DNA from: Solirubrobacteraceae bacterium
GTDB lineage: Bacteria; Actinomycetota; Thermoleophilia; Solirubrobacterales; Solirubrobacteraceae
Length of the DNA: 55,562 nt
Direction: 5' to 3'
Assembly (NCBI GenBank): GCA_016463765.1
Contig: JAEMQS010000025.1
Location: 1-55,562 of the forward strand
The position numbers and the translations under genes are program-made. Below, in pieces: positions 26,201 through 32,522 of the stretch (its first letter is position 1; each line of letters starts with the position of its first letter). Under the pieces are notes generated by a model. That model was not told where the DNA came from. It saw nothing but the letters and a program-made list of their open reading frames with translations, and ran no database searches.

Positions 26201-26769
26201 AGCGCGCCGGCGCCGAGCCCGACGACGAGCAGGTCGCCGAGATGGCGGGCCTGGTGGCGGGCTTCGTCGCGTCGCCCATCGCCCGGCGGCTGGGCAAGGC
26301 GCGCCGGATCCATCGTGAGCACACGTTCTCGCTCCCGCTCGACGGGACGCTGGTCAACGGCGTCGTGGACGTCGTCGCGCACGAGCGCGACGGGTGGCTC
26401 GTCGTCGACTACAAGACCGACCGGCTCCCGGACGACGCCGACCGCGAGGCCTACCTCGACGCGGCCTATCGCGTGCAGCGCGAGACCTACGCGCTCGCCG
26501 CCCTGCGCGCCCACGCGCCCCGTGTCACCGTGGCCTACGTCCTGCTGGACCGGCCGGAGGACCCGATCGTCACCACGTACGAGGCCGAGGACGCCGCGGG
26601 CCTCGAAGCGCGGCTGCGTGAGGTGTCCGCGCCGCTGATCGCGGGCGACGCGCGGGTCGCGGCGGTGCCTCACCGCGACCTCTGCCTCGGCTGTCCCGGG
26701 CGCGGCGGCCTCTGCCCGCAACCGGTCGCGCTCACGCTGCGCGAGCCGTCAGAGGTCGCTGTCGGGTGA
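23251..26769 (+). CDS. addA: AddA-like helicase-nuclease (UvrD superfamily)
   Basis: A full set of SF1A motifs is seen in 1172 residues: Walker A AANAGSGKTSVL, motif Ia ITFTEKAAGEL, motif II VDEFQDSN, motif III GDERQSIYGFRHADVEVF, motif V TIHAAKGLEFPVV and motif VI YVAMTRAERRL. A C-terminal RecB-type nuclease domain has GSIVHGLLED and VVDYKTDRLP, followed by DLCLGCPGRGGLCPQ. With AddB it forms an ATP-driven end-resection machine feeding RecA. It overlaps addB by 4 bp and overlaps the converging BrkB-type gene by 21 bp. Confidence 0.93.
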   Translation: MSGMRGPGGRLLTDEQADAVRRRSGPLLLAANAGSGKTSVLVERFVRMISDDGIAPESILAITFTEKAAGELRSRVRERLLERGDREAARTIERAWISTVHAFCLRLLRAHAVTAGLDPDFHILDESGARDLRTEAWRTALTAFLDEDGPGALDLTAAYSADKLREEVAAAHDQLRSAGQTQPGLPAPTLPPAPDRTALMLAHADATAELAAAKDNRSVITARRALDACGEMLAAAEPAEGPDAGALAASAFKAGNAKALQTDPCTRYLDVLGAYTRAWNDRRAAGAVALFDALLRRYAAAYAAQKTAASALDFDDLELRARDLLRDHPAIRVRYAERFVRVMVDEFQDSNPLQTELFALLTAESGELAVVGDERQSIYGFRHADVEVFRARRAELAPRDAVAVLSANFRSDPAILAAVNVAFAPIFDEDFTPLRAGRDDAETPDGPPPVELLLTDAKAWESEEADGVALGELPNAARWRHAEARLLAQRISELVAEGTPPQDIVVLVRGLGDLPVYERAIEDRGLSVLATGGRGYWGRQVVLDLCGWLSALANPLDELALYGVLASPLVGLSSDGLWVVAQSGRGRLWPSIEAGDALPKLGDDDRDRLERFAARFAHERGLLAHVSLETLLERVIAAADYDLHVLSLPGGARRLANVHKLLRLAAAQAGVGADVRAFADHANAELEADARESDAPVELSGTSAVRVMTIHAAKGLEFPVVCVADLGRGQPNRFGDLLVEGDRVGLRVRDLDGGAASALDYEELKLERQAAQTAEEQRVAYVAMTRAERRLILSGGLAVEKWPDPTAAGAPPLSWLGLALAPGLRTGALTDEAPVADLTHDVGGSRAVVRCALNRPATVGQVLLADALAPAGEHLPPARPAGVSAPPAPLPAAAPPARTLSYTAIALHRRCGYRFYLERILRLPERRDDRELRRRDAAPGGLDGRMRGSIVHGLLEDLDLARPAPWDAAGDQAARETLVRVAAERAGAEPDDEQVAEMAGLVAGFVASPIARRLGKARRIHREHTFSLPLDGTLVNGVVDVVAHERDGWLVVDYKTDRLPDDADREAYLDAAYRVQRETYALAALRAHAPRVTVAYVLLDRPEDPIVTTYEAEDAAGLEARLREVSAPLIAGDARVAAVPHRDLCLGCPGRGGLCPQPVALTLREPSEVAVG

Positions 26770-27663
26770 CCGGTCGGCGCGCTCGATCACCGCGTTGAGC
26801 TCGGCTCCGAGCAGCAGGCAGAGGTTGGTGATCCACAGCCAGAGCAGCAGGATGATCGCCGCGGCGAAGGCGCCGTACGTGGCGCCGTACGAGCCGAAGT
26901 TCCGGACGTAGAAGGAGAAGCCGATCGTCGCGACGATCCACGCGCCGACGCCGAGGATCGCGCCCGGCGTGATCCAGCGCCACCGGCGCGGCTCGACGTC
27001 CGGGGCGAACGCGTAGACGACCGCGTAGATGAGCAGCGCGCAGCCGAGCGCGACCGCCCAGCGGGCCACGTTCCAGACGTCGGCGGCGACGTCCCCGAAG
27101 CCGATCGTGCCGAACAGGTCCTCGGCGATGCCGCCTCCGAGGAAGATGGAGACCAGCGTGAGGATCGCGAGGACGACGACGACGAGCGTCCACCCGAGGT
27201 TCTCGGCCTTCTGGCGCACGAAACCGCGGTCGTCCTCGACGCGGTGGACCTTGTTCAGCGCCCGTCCCGCGGCGCCGAACGCCCCGCTCGCGCCGTAGGC
27301 GGCGATCGCGATGGCCACCACGAGCGCCGCGCCGAGGCCGCCGCCCGAGCGCTCGATCGCGCCACGCAGCGACTGCTCGAGCGCGTCGGCGACCGCGGCG
27401 TCCGCACCCTGGTCCGCCGCGTACTGCACGGCCTCCTCGACGAGCTCCTCCGTGCCGAGCAGGCCGAGGACCGCGACGATCACGAACAGGGCCGGGAACA
27501 GCGACATCATCGAGTAGTAGGTGAGCGCCGCGGCGCGGTCGGTCATCTGGTCGCCGGTGAAGCGCTGGAACGTCGCCTTCGCGACCGCCACGACGCCGTG
27601 CGGCGCGGGTCCGGGTGCGGTGTCGGGCTTCTCGGGGGCGTCGATCGCCATCCGGGGCATCAT
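26749..27663 (-). CDS. YihY/BrkB-family membrane protein
   Basis: The protein has 304 residues and six hydrophobic segments. The signature TDRAAALTYYSMMSLFPALFV near the N-terminus and the final GATYGAFAAAIILLLWLWIT/NLCLLLGAELNAVIER motifs are diagnostic of the YihY/BrkB family (older name ribonuclease BN, now considered wrong). Function is not well defined; integral inner membrane. Two adjacent in-frame ATGs (27663 and 27660) and AGGAA upstream fit the start. Its last 7 codons overlap the 3' end of addA. Confidence 0.9.
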   Translation of the reverse strand: MMPRMAIDAPEKPDTAPGPAPHGVVAVAKATFQRFTGDQMTDRAAALTYYSMMSLFPALFVIVAVLGLLGTEELVEEAVQYAADQGADAAVADALEQSLRGAIERSGGGLGAALVVAIAIAAYGASGAFGAAGRALNKVHRVEDDRGFVRQKAENLGWTLVVVVLAILTLVSIFLGGGIAEDLFGTIGFGDVAADVWNVARWAVALGCALLIYAVVYAFAPDVEPRRWRWITPGAILGVGAWIVATIGFSFYVRNFGSYGATYGAFAAAIILLLWLWITNLCLLLGAELNAVIERADRSPDSDL

Positions 27664-27705
27664 GCCCGTTCCTCGGGCCGGCCACGCCCGGATGGGGTCA
27701 GCCGG

Positions 27706-27711
27706 TAGCGT
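27706..27711 (+). promoter_or_regulatory. -10-like TAGCGT, 7 nt before the HCCA-isomerase-like gene
   Basis: TAGCGT ends 7 nt before the GTG at 27719; no Shine-Dalgarno. Confidence 0.45.
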
Positions 27712-27718
27712 CCCGGGC

Positions 27719-28327
27719 GTGGCCAGCCCGCGGTTCTTCTTCGACTACGGCTCCCCGTACGCGTACCTCACGGCAGAGCGGATCGAGGCGCTGCTGGGAC
27801 CGGTGCAGTGGTGCCCGGTCTTCCTGGTCGGCGTGTTCAAGGCCGGCGGCCGGCGGTCGTGGGTCTACACCGAGCGGGCGGGGGAGGAGTGGGCCGAGGT
27901 CGAACGCCGCCTGCGTGACCGGGGCCTTCCGCCGCTGGTCCTGTGCGACGGCTGGGCCGACCGGCTGATCCCGTCGTCGACGCCCGCGCGGTCGACGCTC
28001 ATGGCCCAGCAGGTCGCCCGGGTGGCGATCGAGCACGGGCGCGTGGCCGCGTACAGCCGGGCGCTCTACCGCGCGGAGTTCCAGCGTGGGGCGGACCTGA
28101 CCGAGCGGGCCACGGTGCTCGCGGCCGCGGAGGAGTCCGGGCTGCCCGTCGCCGACGCCGCCGCCGCGATCGAGGACCCGGCGCGCAAGGATGAGGTGCG
28201 CGCGGCGACCGAGGAGGCCGTGGCGCTGGGCGTGACCGGCGTGCCGACGGTGCTCGTGGGCGCGGAGCGGTTCTGGGGCGACGACCGCCTCGAGGACGCC
28301 GCCGCGGCGCTCGCCGCGTCCGCCTGA
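27719..28327 (+). CDS. 2-hydroxychromene-2-carboxylate isomerase/DsbA-like protein
   Basis: Thioredoxin-fold protein of the kappa-GST/HCCA isomerase group (202 residues). FFFDYGSPYAYLTAERIEAL places Ser, not Cys, at the catalytic thiol-binding position, and GVTGVPTVLVG...FWGDDRLED is the conserved cis-Pro region. Enzymes of this group isomerise aromatic intermediates using a thiol cofactor; in an actinobacterium that would not be glutathione, so the reaction here is uncertain. It converges with the ANTAR regulator, the two stop codons being adjacent (TGA|TCA). Confidence 0.85.
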   Translation: MASPRFFFDYGSPYAYLTAERIEALLGPVQWCPVFLVGVFKAGGRRSWVYTERAGEEWAEVERRLRDRGLPPLVLCDGWADRLIPSSTPARSTLMAQQVARVAIEHGRVAAYSRALYRAEFQRGADLTERATVLAAAEESGLPVADAAAAIEDPARKDEVRAATEEAVALGVTGVPTVLVGAERFWGDDRLEDAAAALAASA

Positions 28328-28336
28328 TCAGGCGGA
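28319..28336. terminator. Perfect 18-bp palindrome joining two converging stop codons
   Basis: TCCGCC-TGATCA-GGCGGA is a perfect palindrome whose centre is the junction of the two stop codons, so both proteins end Ser-Ala-stop with identical codons. It could fold as a 6-bp hairpin on either strand, a plausible weak bidirectional terminator. Confidence 0.5.
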
Positions 28337-28945
28337 GTCGCCGGGCAGCAGCGCATGCCCGTCGGCGACCGCCGCGGCGAGATCCACCACGCGCCGACCC
28401 TGGCTGCGCGCGCGGGTGCGCAGGAGCTCGAACGCGGCCCGCTCGTCGAGACCGTGGCGCTCCATGAGGATGCCCTTGGCGCGCTCGACGACGGCGCGCC
28501 GCTCCAGCGCGCCACGCAGCGTGTCGACCTCGTCGGAGAGCGCCTGCGCCTCGCCGTGGCGGCGGATCGCGACCTCGATGGCGCCCTGGATCTCGGCAAG
28601 CTCGTCGGAGGAGGCGAACGCGGCGATGCCGCGTTCGGCGGCGGCGGCGAGGAAGGTGGCGTCAGGCCGCTCGAGCAGGACGATCACCGGGCCCTCGAGC
28701 GCCTCGGAGAGCTCCTCGATCAGGTCGAGGGCGTGCTCGTCGTCGCGGTGCAGGACGACGATCGCGAGCTCAGGGTCGGTGGCCGCGATCCGGTCGGACG
28801 CCTCCTCGACGGTGACCGCCAGCGCCGTGACCTCGTGGCCGAGCGTCTCCAGCAGCGTGCCGAGGGTCCGGAGCGTGCTGCGCTCCTCGTCGGCAAGCGC
28901 GACACGCAGGGCGGTCGGGCCGGCCTGTTCGGGGGTCGTCGCCAT
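28328..28945 (-). CDS. ANTAR-domain regulator with degenerate receiver
   Basis: Residues about 10-125 of the 205-residue product have a response-regulator fold (RVALADEERSTLRTLGTLLE), but the strand that should end in the phospho-acceptor Asp reads IVVLHRDD, so phosphorylation is doubtful. A short coiled coil leads to a C-terminal ANTAR domain (AVVERAKGILMERHGLDERA), which binds paired hairpins in nascent RNA to prevent termination. The ATG at 28945 has an AATGAT box 6 nt upstream. Target RNAs are unknown; the structured region at 29.5 kb is close. Confidence 0.88.
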   Translation of the reverse strand: MATTPEQAGPTALRVALADEERSTLRTLGTLLETLGHEVTALAVTVEEASDRIAATDPELAIVVLHRDDEHALDLIEELSEALEGPVIVLLERPDATFLAAAAERGIAAFASSDELAEIQGAIEVAIRRHGEAQALSDEVDTLRGALERRAVVERAKGILMERHGLDERAAFELLRTRARSQGRRVVDLAAAVADGHALLPGDSA

Positions 28946-28951
28946 GGGGCT

Positions 28952-28957
28952 ATCATT
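28952..28957 (-). promoter_or_regulatory. -10-like AATGAT, 6 nt before the ANTAR gene
   Basis: AATGAT on the minus strand ends 6 nt before the ATG at 28945. Confidence 0.35.
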
Positions 28958-28998
28958 CCACCAGCTCCTGGTTCGACCCGACCCCCGTCGACCCTCGA

Positions 28999-29451
28999 GT
29001 GCCTGACGTCCCTGCCCCCGGCGTCGACCTGTCCAGCGACATGCTCGACGATCGCCGCCCCACATCAGACGCCTTTGGCCTGCCCGCACGCATGTGGGCG
29101 ACGACCGCTGCCCGGGGTCGCGACCTGCGACGCCGCCGCGAGCGCGACCCGTCGCCCGGCGAACTGCAGGCGCTGGCGCGCCGCGTCGACGCCGAACGTG
29201 AGCGGTTGACGCAGCTGGGTCGGCGGGCGCCCTCGGTGTCAGAGCTTGCGCGGGCGGCCGACTGCGAGATCGAGACCCTGGTGCTCGTCCTCACCTCTCG
29301 GCATGTGACGGCGGACCGACGGCTCGAGCCGCTGTCGGTCCTGCTCGCCTACGCGCGTGGCCACGACGCCGCGGCGATCGCCCGGACGTATGGCTCGACC
29401 GTGGGCTCGACCGCGCGCATCATCAGGTGGGCGCTGCAGCGCGCCCGCTGA
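28999..29451 (+). CDS. Small helical protein, possibly sigma-region-like DNA-binding protein
   Basis: The 150-residue product is Arg-rich. Residues about 75-95 (APSVSELARAADCEIETLVL) resemble the sigma-70 region 3 type helix-turn-helix, and the C-terminus (DAAAIARTYGSTVGSTARII) resembles an HTH recognition unit. No clear family assignment. The start is GTG at 28999 with no Shine-Dalgarno or -10-like box, so the N-terminal 30 residues are uncertain. It diverges from the ANTAR regulator and precedes the structured region and sigma factor, so a regulatory role fits but is inference. Confidence 0.55.
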   Translation: MPDVPAPGVDLSSDMLDDRRPTSDAFGLPARMWATTAARGRDLRRRRERDPSPGELQALARRVDAERERLTQLGRRAPSVSELARAADCEIETLVLVLTSRHVTADRRLEPLSVLLAYARGHDAAAIARTYGSTVGSTARIIRWALQRAR

Positions 29452-29506
29452 GCCGGGGGAACGAACGGCCAGGACCCGGGCAGGATTCTCACGTTCGCGT
29501 CGAAAC

Positions 29507-29535
29507 TCGACGGAATGGGTACTAGGCCCTATACT
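29507..29535 (+). promoter_or_regulatory. Sigma-70 type promoter inside the 447-bp gap
   Basis: TCGACG (29507-29512), a 17-nt spacer and TATACT (29530-29535) form a good promoter. The transcript would start near 29542 and has no convincing protein start nearby. Confidence 0.55.
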
Positions 29536-29539
29536 TCTC

Positions 29540-29829
29540 AGATTCGGCGGGCGCTCCGGCAACGGACGCCCCCTGGGTCGGTGGAGGTGGTGACGCGTCG
29601 CGACACCACGTCGATCTCGATCCGGTACGCCACGTCAGCACGCCGACGGCTCACCCGCACTCCACGGGGCGACGCTGCGCTCGGCACCGCGCCCCGCACC
29701 GTGAGTGCGGTCACAGGACCGGAACTCCTCCGGGTCTGACGGGTCGTATCAGGCAAGAGCCGACGGTCCCGGGAGAACCCAGATCGGGACCACGACCGTA
29801 GCACCATGTGCCATCACCACTTCCGGTGG
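29540..29829 (+). ncRNA. Candidate structured non-coding RNA or long leader
   Basis: Downstream of the 29507-29535 promoter lie several strong hairpins: 29549-29571 with a GCAA (GNRA) tetraloop; 29587-29609 with 6-bp arms GTGGTG/CACCAC; a nested pair (29655-29661 with 29704-29710, and 29666-29671 with 29690-29695); and 29765-29791 with 7-bp arms GGTCCCG/CGGGACC. A short frame (29581-29739) has no usable Shine-Dalgarno spacing. I could not match it to RNase P, tmRNA, SRP RNA or a known riboswitch by eye. It may be a novel RNA or 6S-like RNA; ends are approximate. Confidence 0.35.
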
Positions 29830-29858
29830 TTGCACAAGCAACGACTTCGAGCTAGAAT
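29830..29858 (+). promoter_or_regulatory. Strong sigma-70 promoter for the sigma factor gene
   Basis: TTGCAC, 17-nt spacer, TAGAAT: the best promoter match in the window. Predicted start of transcription near 29865 gives a leader of about 35 nt containing the GAAAGG Shine-Dalgarno. A hairpin of 5 bp (ACCAC/GTGGT) lies just before the -35. Confidence 0.7.
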
Positions 29859-29898
29859 ACCTACTTCCCCCCTCGGATTTTCCCCCCCGAAAGGCATC

Positions 29899-30729
29899 GT
29901 GAAGAACGACTACGACCAGCTTGAGCAGATTCTCCGCAGTGCCGAGCACTTCCCGCTGCTCGACCACGAGACGGTTGTCGACCTCGCCCAGCGCATTGAG
30001 AAGGGCGATCTCGCGGCCAAGGAGAAGCTGATCAACTCCAACCTGCGCCTGGTGGTCTCCATCGCGCGCAACTACCAGGGGCAGGGCCTCGCGCTCGGCG
30101 ACCTGGTGCAGGAGGGCATGCTGGGTCTGATCCGTGCCGCCGAGAAGTACGACTACCGCAAGGGTTTCCGCTTCTCGACCTACGCAACGATCTGGATCCG
30201 GCAGGCGCTTCAGCGCGGCCTGGATAACACCGGGCGCACCGTGCGGCTTCCCGCCCACGTGGCGCAGCGTGTCCGCAAGCTGCGGCGTGTCGAGCGTGAG
30301 CTCGCCGTCGAGCTCGGCGAGGCTCCGTCCTCGGAGAAGCTCGCCGAGGTCCTCGAGACCGACCTGGACGAGATCGGTCGCCTGCGCGACTACGACCGCG
30401 TCCTGGCCAGCCTCGACGCCGGCGTCGGTGAGGAGGAGGACACGCCCCTGGGCGCCCTCATCCCCGTCGAAGGCGCCGACACCGAGCAGCAGGTCATCGA
30501 CACCGTCCACGGGCAGGAGCTGCGCATCCAGCTCAACCGCCTGCCCCAGGACGAGCGTCAGGTCCTCGACCTGCGCTTCGGCACCGGCCGCGAGGGCGAG
30601 CACTCGGTCGAGCAGACCGCGCGCAAGCTCGGCGTCCCGGTGAAGGTGGCCCGCGAGCTCGAGCGCCGCGCGCTCGAGCGCCTCAGCCGCGAGCCCGACG
30701 TGGCCGCGCTGCGCGAAGTCGCCGCGTAA
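29899..30729 (+). CDS. Sigma-70 family RNA polymerase sigma factor (short primary-like)
   Basis: The 276 residues contain region 1.2/2 (LINSNLRLVVSIARNY, GDLVQEGMLGLIRAAEKYDY, FRFSTYATIWIRQALQRGL), region 3 (RTVRLPAHVAQRVRKLRR) and region 4 with the HTH SVEQTARKLGVPVKVARELE. Region 1.1 is absent, so it is a group 2-like or compact primary sigma. GTG at 29899 is preceded by GAAAGG; an ATG at 29806 would start before the promoter and is rejected. A strong consensus promoter and downstream terminator suggest a well-expressed single gene. Confidence 0.92.
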   Translation: MKNDYDQLEQILRSAEHFPLLDHETVVDLAQRIEKGDLAAKEKLINSNLRLVVSIARNYQGQGLALGDLVQEGMLGLIRAAEKYDYRKGFRFSTYATIWIRQALQRGLDNTGRTVRLPAHVAQRVRKLRRVERELAVELGEAPSSEKLAEVLETDLDEIGRLRDYDRVLASLDAGVGEEEDTPLGALIPVEGADTEQQVIDTVHGQELRIQLNRLPQDERQVLDLRFGTGREGEHSVEQTARKLGVPVKVARELERRALERLSREPDVAALREVAA

Positions 30730-30755
30730 CCACCCGGCTGCAGCACCAAGATGTT

Positions 30756-30784
30756 CCGAGGGCCCCGCACTGCGGGGCCCTCGG
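30756..30784 (+). terminator. Strong hairpin terminator after the sigma factor gene
   Basis: Perfect 13-bp stem (CCGAGGGCCCCGC with GCGGGGCCCTCGG) and a 3-nt loop, followed by TCGTTGT. Located 26 bp after the sigma factor stop codon. Confidence 0.85.
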
Positions 30785-30828
30785 TCGTTGTGCAGCAACT
30801 TCGTGGGACGCTGGTCGTTGGTGCGGCG

Positions 30829-31518
30829 ATGACCCTGGTTCGTTCTCTGGTGGCAATTGCGGCCGTCACCGTCGGTCTCGCCTCGGCCGCGAGTGCCCAG
30901 GCGACCATGGACACGCTCCGGCGCGGGCCGGCGTGCGATCGCGGTGCCACGGTCCTGCGATCGCAGGAGGCGCGGGTCCGGCGCGCCGGCGACCTGCTGT
31001 TCGGTTGCTTCGGTCGAGCGACGCGCGGCCGCGAACTCGAGCGCACAGGGTGCATCACCGGGTTCTCAACCTCGCTGCCGCTGTGCGTGGTGGTCGCGCG
31101 GCCCGTCCTCTCCGGTCGCTGGCTTGCGTATGCCACCCGAGTCGAGCAGGCCGACCTCGACGCGTGGCTGGACATCTCGTCGGTCCGCGTCGTTGATCTG
31201 CGGCGCGGCCGACGGTGGACCTACGACGCGTGCCCGGGCTCGTGGTCAGTGACATCGGCCTCCCAGACGGTGACCTACCACTACGGGCTCGCCGCGGTCC
31301 GGCGGATGCTGGTGACGCCCACGGGCACCGCGGTCTTCTCGGCCCGCGACCGGCGCGACCCGGCGAAGGGCAACCTGATCTGTGTCGCGCGACCCGGCCG
31401 CGGAGCCACGGTCGTACTCGCCGAGAGCCGCGGCATTGACGTCACGAGCCTGCGAATCTCCGGCGCGTCGGTCACCTGGCGTGACGCCGGGGTCCTCCAG
31501 AGCGCCGCGCTGCCGTAG
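30829..31518 (+). CDS. Secreted Cys-rich protein of unknown function
   Basis: The 229-residue product has a signal peptide (MTLVRSLVAIAAVTVGLASA, cleavage after ASA). The mature protein has several cysteines (GPACDRG, FGCFG, GCITG, PLCVV, DACPG, LICVA) suited to disulfides, and alternating strands (VLSGRWLAYATRV, SSVRVVDLRRGRRWTY) suggesting a beta-propeller fragment or similar fold, as in the secreted protein at 685-2535. The ATG at 30829 is chosen because it opens the signal peptide; earlier in-frame starts fall in the terminator. No function visible. Confidence 0.7.
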   Translation: MTLVRSLVAIAAVTVGLASAASAQATMDTLRRGPACDRGATVLRSQEARVRRAGDLLFGCFGRATRGRELERTGCITGFSTSLPLCVVVARPVLSGRWLAYATRVEQADLDAWLDISSVRVVDLRRGRRWTYDACPGSWSVTSASQTVTYHYGLAAVRRMLVTPTGTAVFSARDRRDPAKGNLICVARPGRGATVVLAESRGIDVTSLRISGASVTWRDAGVLQSAALP

Positions 31519-31526
31519 GCGGACCT

Positions 31527-31570
31527 GGACACATGTCCGATGCTTCTGGGCGCCTGTGACGGGGGTCACA
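31527..31570. promoter_or_regulatory. Two short palindromes upstream of the SGNH hydrolase
   Basis: GGACACATGTCC (31527-31538) and TGTGAC/GTCACA around a GGGG loop (31555-31570) lie in the 68-bp gap, just upstream of the TAGGCT box. They could be a terminator for the preceding gene or operators; the sequence does not decide. Confidence 0.35.
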
Positions 31571-31574
31571 CGCC

Positions 31575-31580
31575 TAGGCT
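31575..31580 (+). promoter_or_regulatory. -10-like TAGGCT, 6 nt before the SGNH hydrolase
   Basis: TAGGCT ends 6 nt before the ATG at 31587; no Shine-Dalgarno. Same hexamer as at 569-574. Confidence 0.45.
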
Positions 31581-31586
31581 GGATCG

Positions 31587-32462
31587 ATGTCCCGAAACCT
31601 GGTTCTCTGCGCCCTCGCGGCGGTCACCGCACTCGCGCTGCCCTCCGCCGCCGGTGCGGCCACGAAGCAGCAGTACTACGTGTCGCTCGGCGACTCGTAC
31701 GCCACCGGCTATCAGCCGACGTCCAAGAGCGGCGGCACCCGCAACGGGTTCGCCTACCAGCTGCCGGGCCTCGCGGCCAAGCGCGGCTACAAGTTCAAGC
31801 TCGTGAACTTCGGCTGCGGCGGCGCGAACTCGACGTCGATCCTGCAGCAGAAGCTCGCCGCCGACGCCAAGTGCAAGGGCCCCGGCGCGCCGGGCTACAC
31901 CGGCACCCAGGTCGCCGCCGCCGAGAAGTTCCTGAAGGCCAACCGAGGCAAGGTCGGGCTCATCACCGTGTCCATCGGCGGCAACGACGTCACGTCCTGC
32001 GCCCGCGCCGCGAACGCGGTGGACTGCGTCGCCACGGCGATCCCGAAGCTGGAGAAGAACCTCGCGACGCTGCTCAAGCGCCTGCGTGCCGCTGCCGGTC
32101 CGAAGGTCCGCCTCGTCGGCACCACGTACCCCGACGTCATCCTCGGCTCCTGGGTGGGCGAGAACCCCAACCAGGACCTCGCGAAGCTGTCGGTCGCCGC
32201 GTTCCAGTCGCTCATGAACCCCGCGCTGAAGAAGGGCTACGAGAAGGTCGGGGGCCAGTTCGTCGACGTGACGAAGGCCACGGGCGCCTACACCCCGCTC
32301 GACCAGACCACGACCACCGCGGAGTACGGGACGATCCCGGTCGCGGTCGCCGAGGTCTGCCGGCTGAGCTTCTACTGCTCGGTCCGTGACATCCACGCGA
32401 CCACCGAGGGCTACCGGATCATCGCCGAGCTCGTCGCGAAGACGCTCCCACGTCGCGGTTAG
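31587..32462 (+). CDS. Secreted SGNH/GDSL hydrolase
   Basis: The 291-residue product opens with a signal peptide (LVLCALAAVTALALPSAAGA). The SGNH blocks are complete: SLGDSYATG (nucleophile Ser), NFGCGGAN (Gly block), ITVSIGGNDV (Asn block) and the C-terminal DIHATTEG (Asp-His). Cysteines in CGG, DAKCKG, TSCAR, VDCVA, EVCRL and FYCSV probably form disulfides outside the cell. Likely an extracellular lipase/esterase of the actinobacterial secreted type; substrate unknown. Confidence 0.92.
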   Translation: MSRNLVLCALAAVTALALPSAAGAATKQQYYVSLGDSYATGYQPTSKSGGTRNGFAYQLPGLAAKRGYKFKLVNFGCGGANSTSILQQKLAADAKCKGPGAPGYTGTQVAAAEKFLKANRGKVGLITVSIGGNDVTSCARAANAVDCVATAIPKLEKNLATLLKRLRAAAGPKVRLVGTTYPDVILGSWVGENPNQDLAKLSVAAFQSLMNPALKKGYEKVGGQFVDVTKATGAYTPLDQTTTTAEYGTIPVAVAEVCRLSFYCSVRDIHATTEGYRIIAELVAKTLPRRG

Positions 32463-32480
32463 CCGCCGCTGGGCGCGGGC

Positions 32481-32522
32481 ATGGCATGGGGACCCCACGA
32501 AACCCTGAGGTCCCCATGTCAT
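32481..32522 (+). promoter_or_regulatory. Hairpin covering the start codon of the PfpI/DJ-1 gene
   Basis: Arms 32481-32494 and 32509-32522 pair over 14 bp with one G-U pair; the inner 10 bp (CATGGGGACC/GGTCCCCATG) are perfect. The loop is 14 nt. The right arm contains half of the GAGG Shine-Dalgarno, the ATG at 32516 and the next codon, so in RNA the start would be masked. It may be a translation switch or, as DNA, an operator. Confidence 0.55.

Noticed and set aside
23005-26721. Long minus-strand frame opposite addA
   Set aside because: Same antisense shadow composition; the plus strand carries all helicase and nuclease motifs.
29515-29739. A 74-codon plus-strand frame in the region before the sigma factor
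   Set aside because: Its start lies upstream of the mapped -10 box and a later GTG has GGAGG only 2 nt away. Composition is Arg/Thr-rich without domain pattern; an RNA interpretation fits better.
29540-29829. Assignment of the structured region to RNase P RNA, tmRNA, SRP RNA or a c-di-GMP/c-di-AMP riboswitch
   Set aside because: None of the hallmark conserved sequences of these RNAs is present on either strand.
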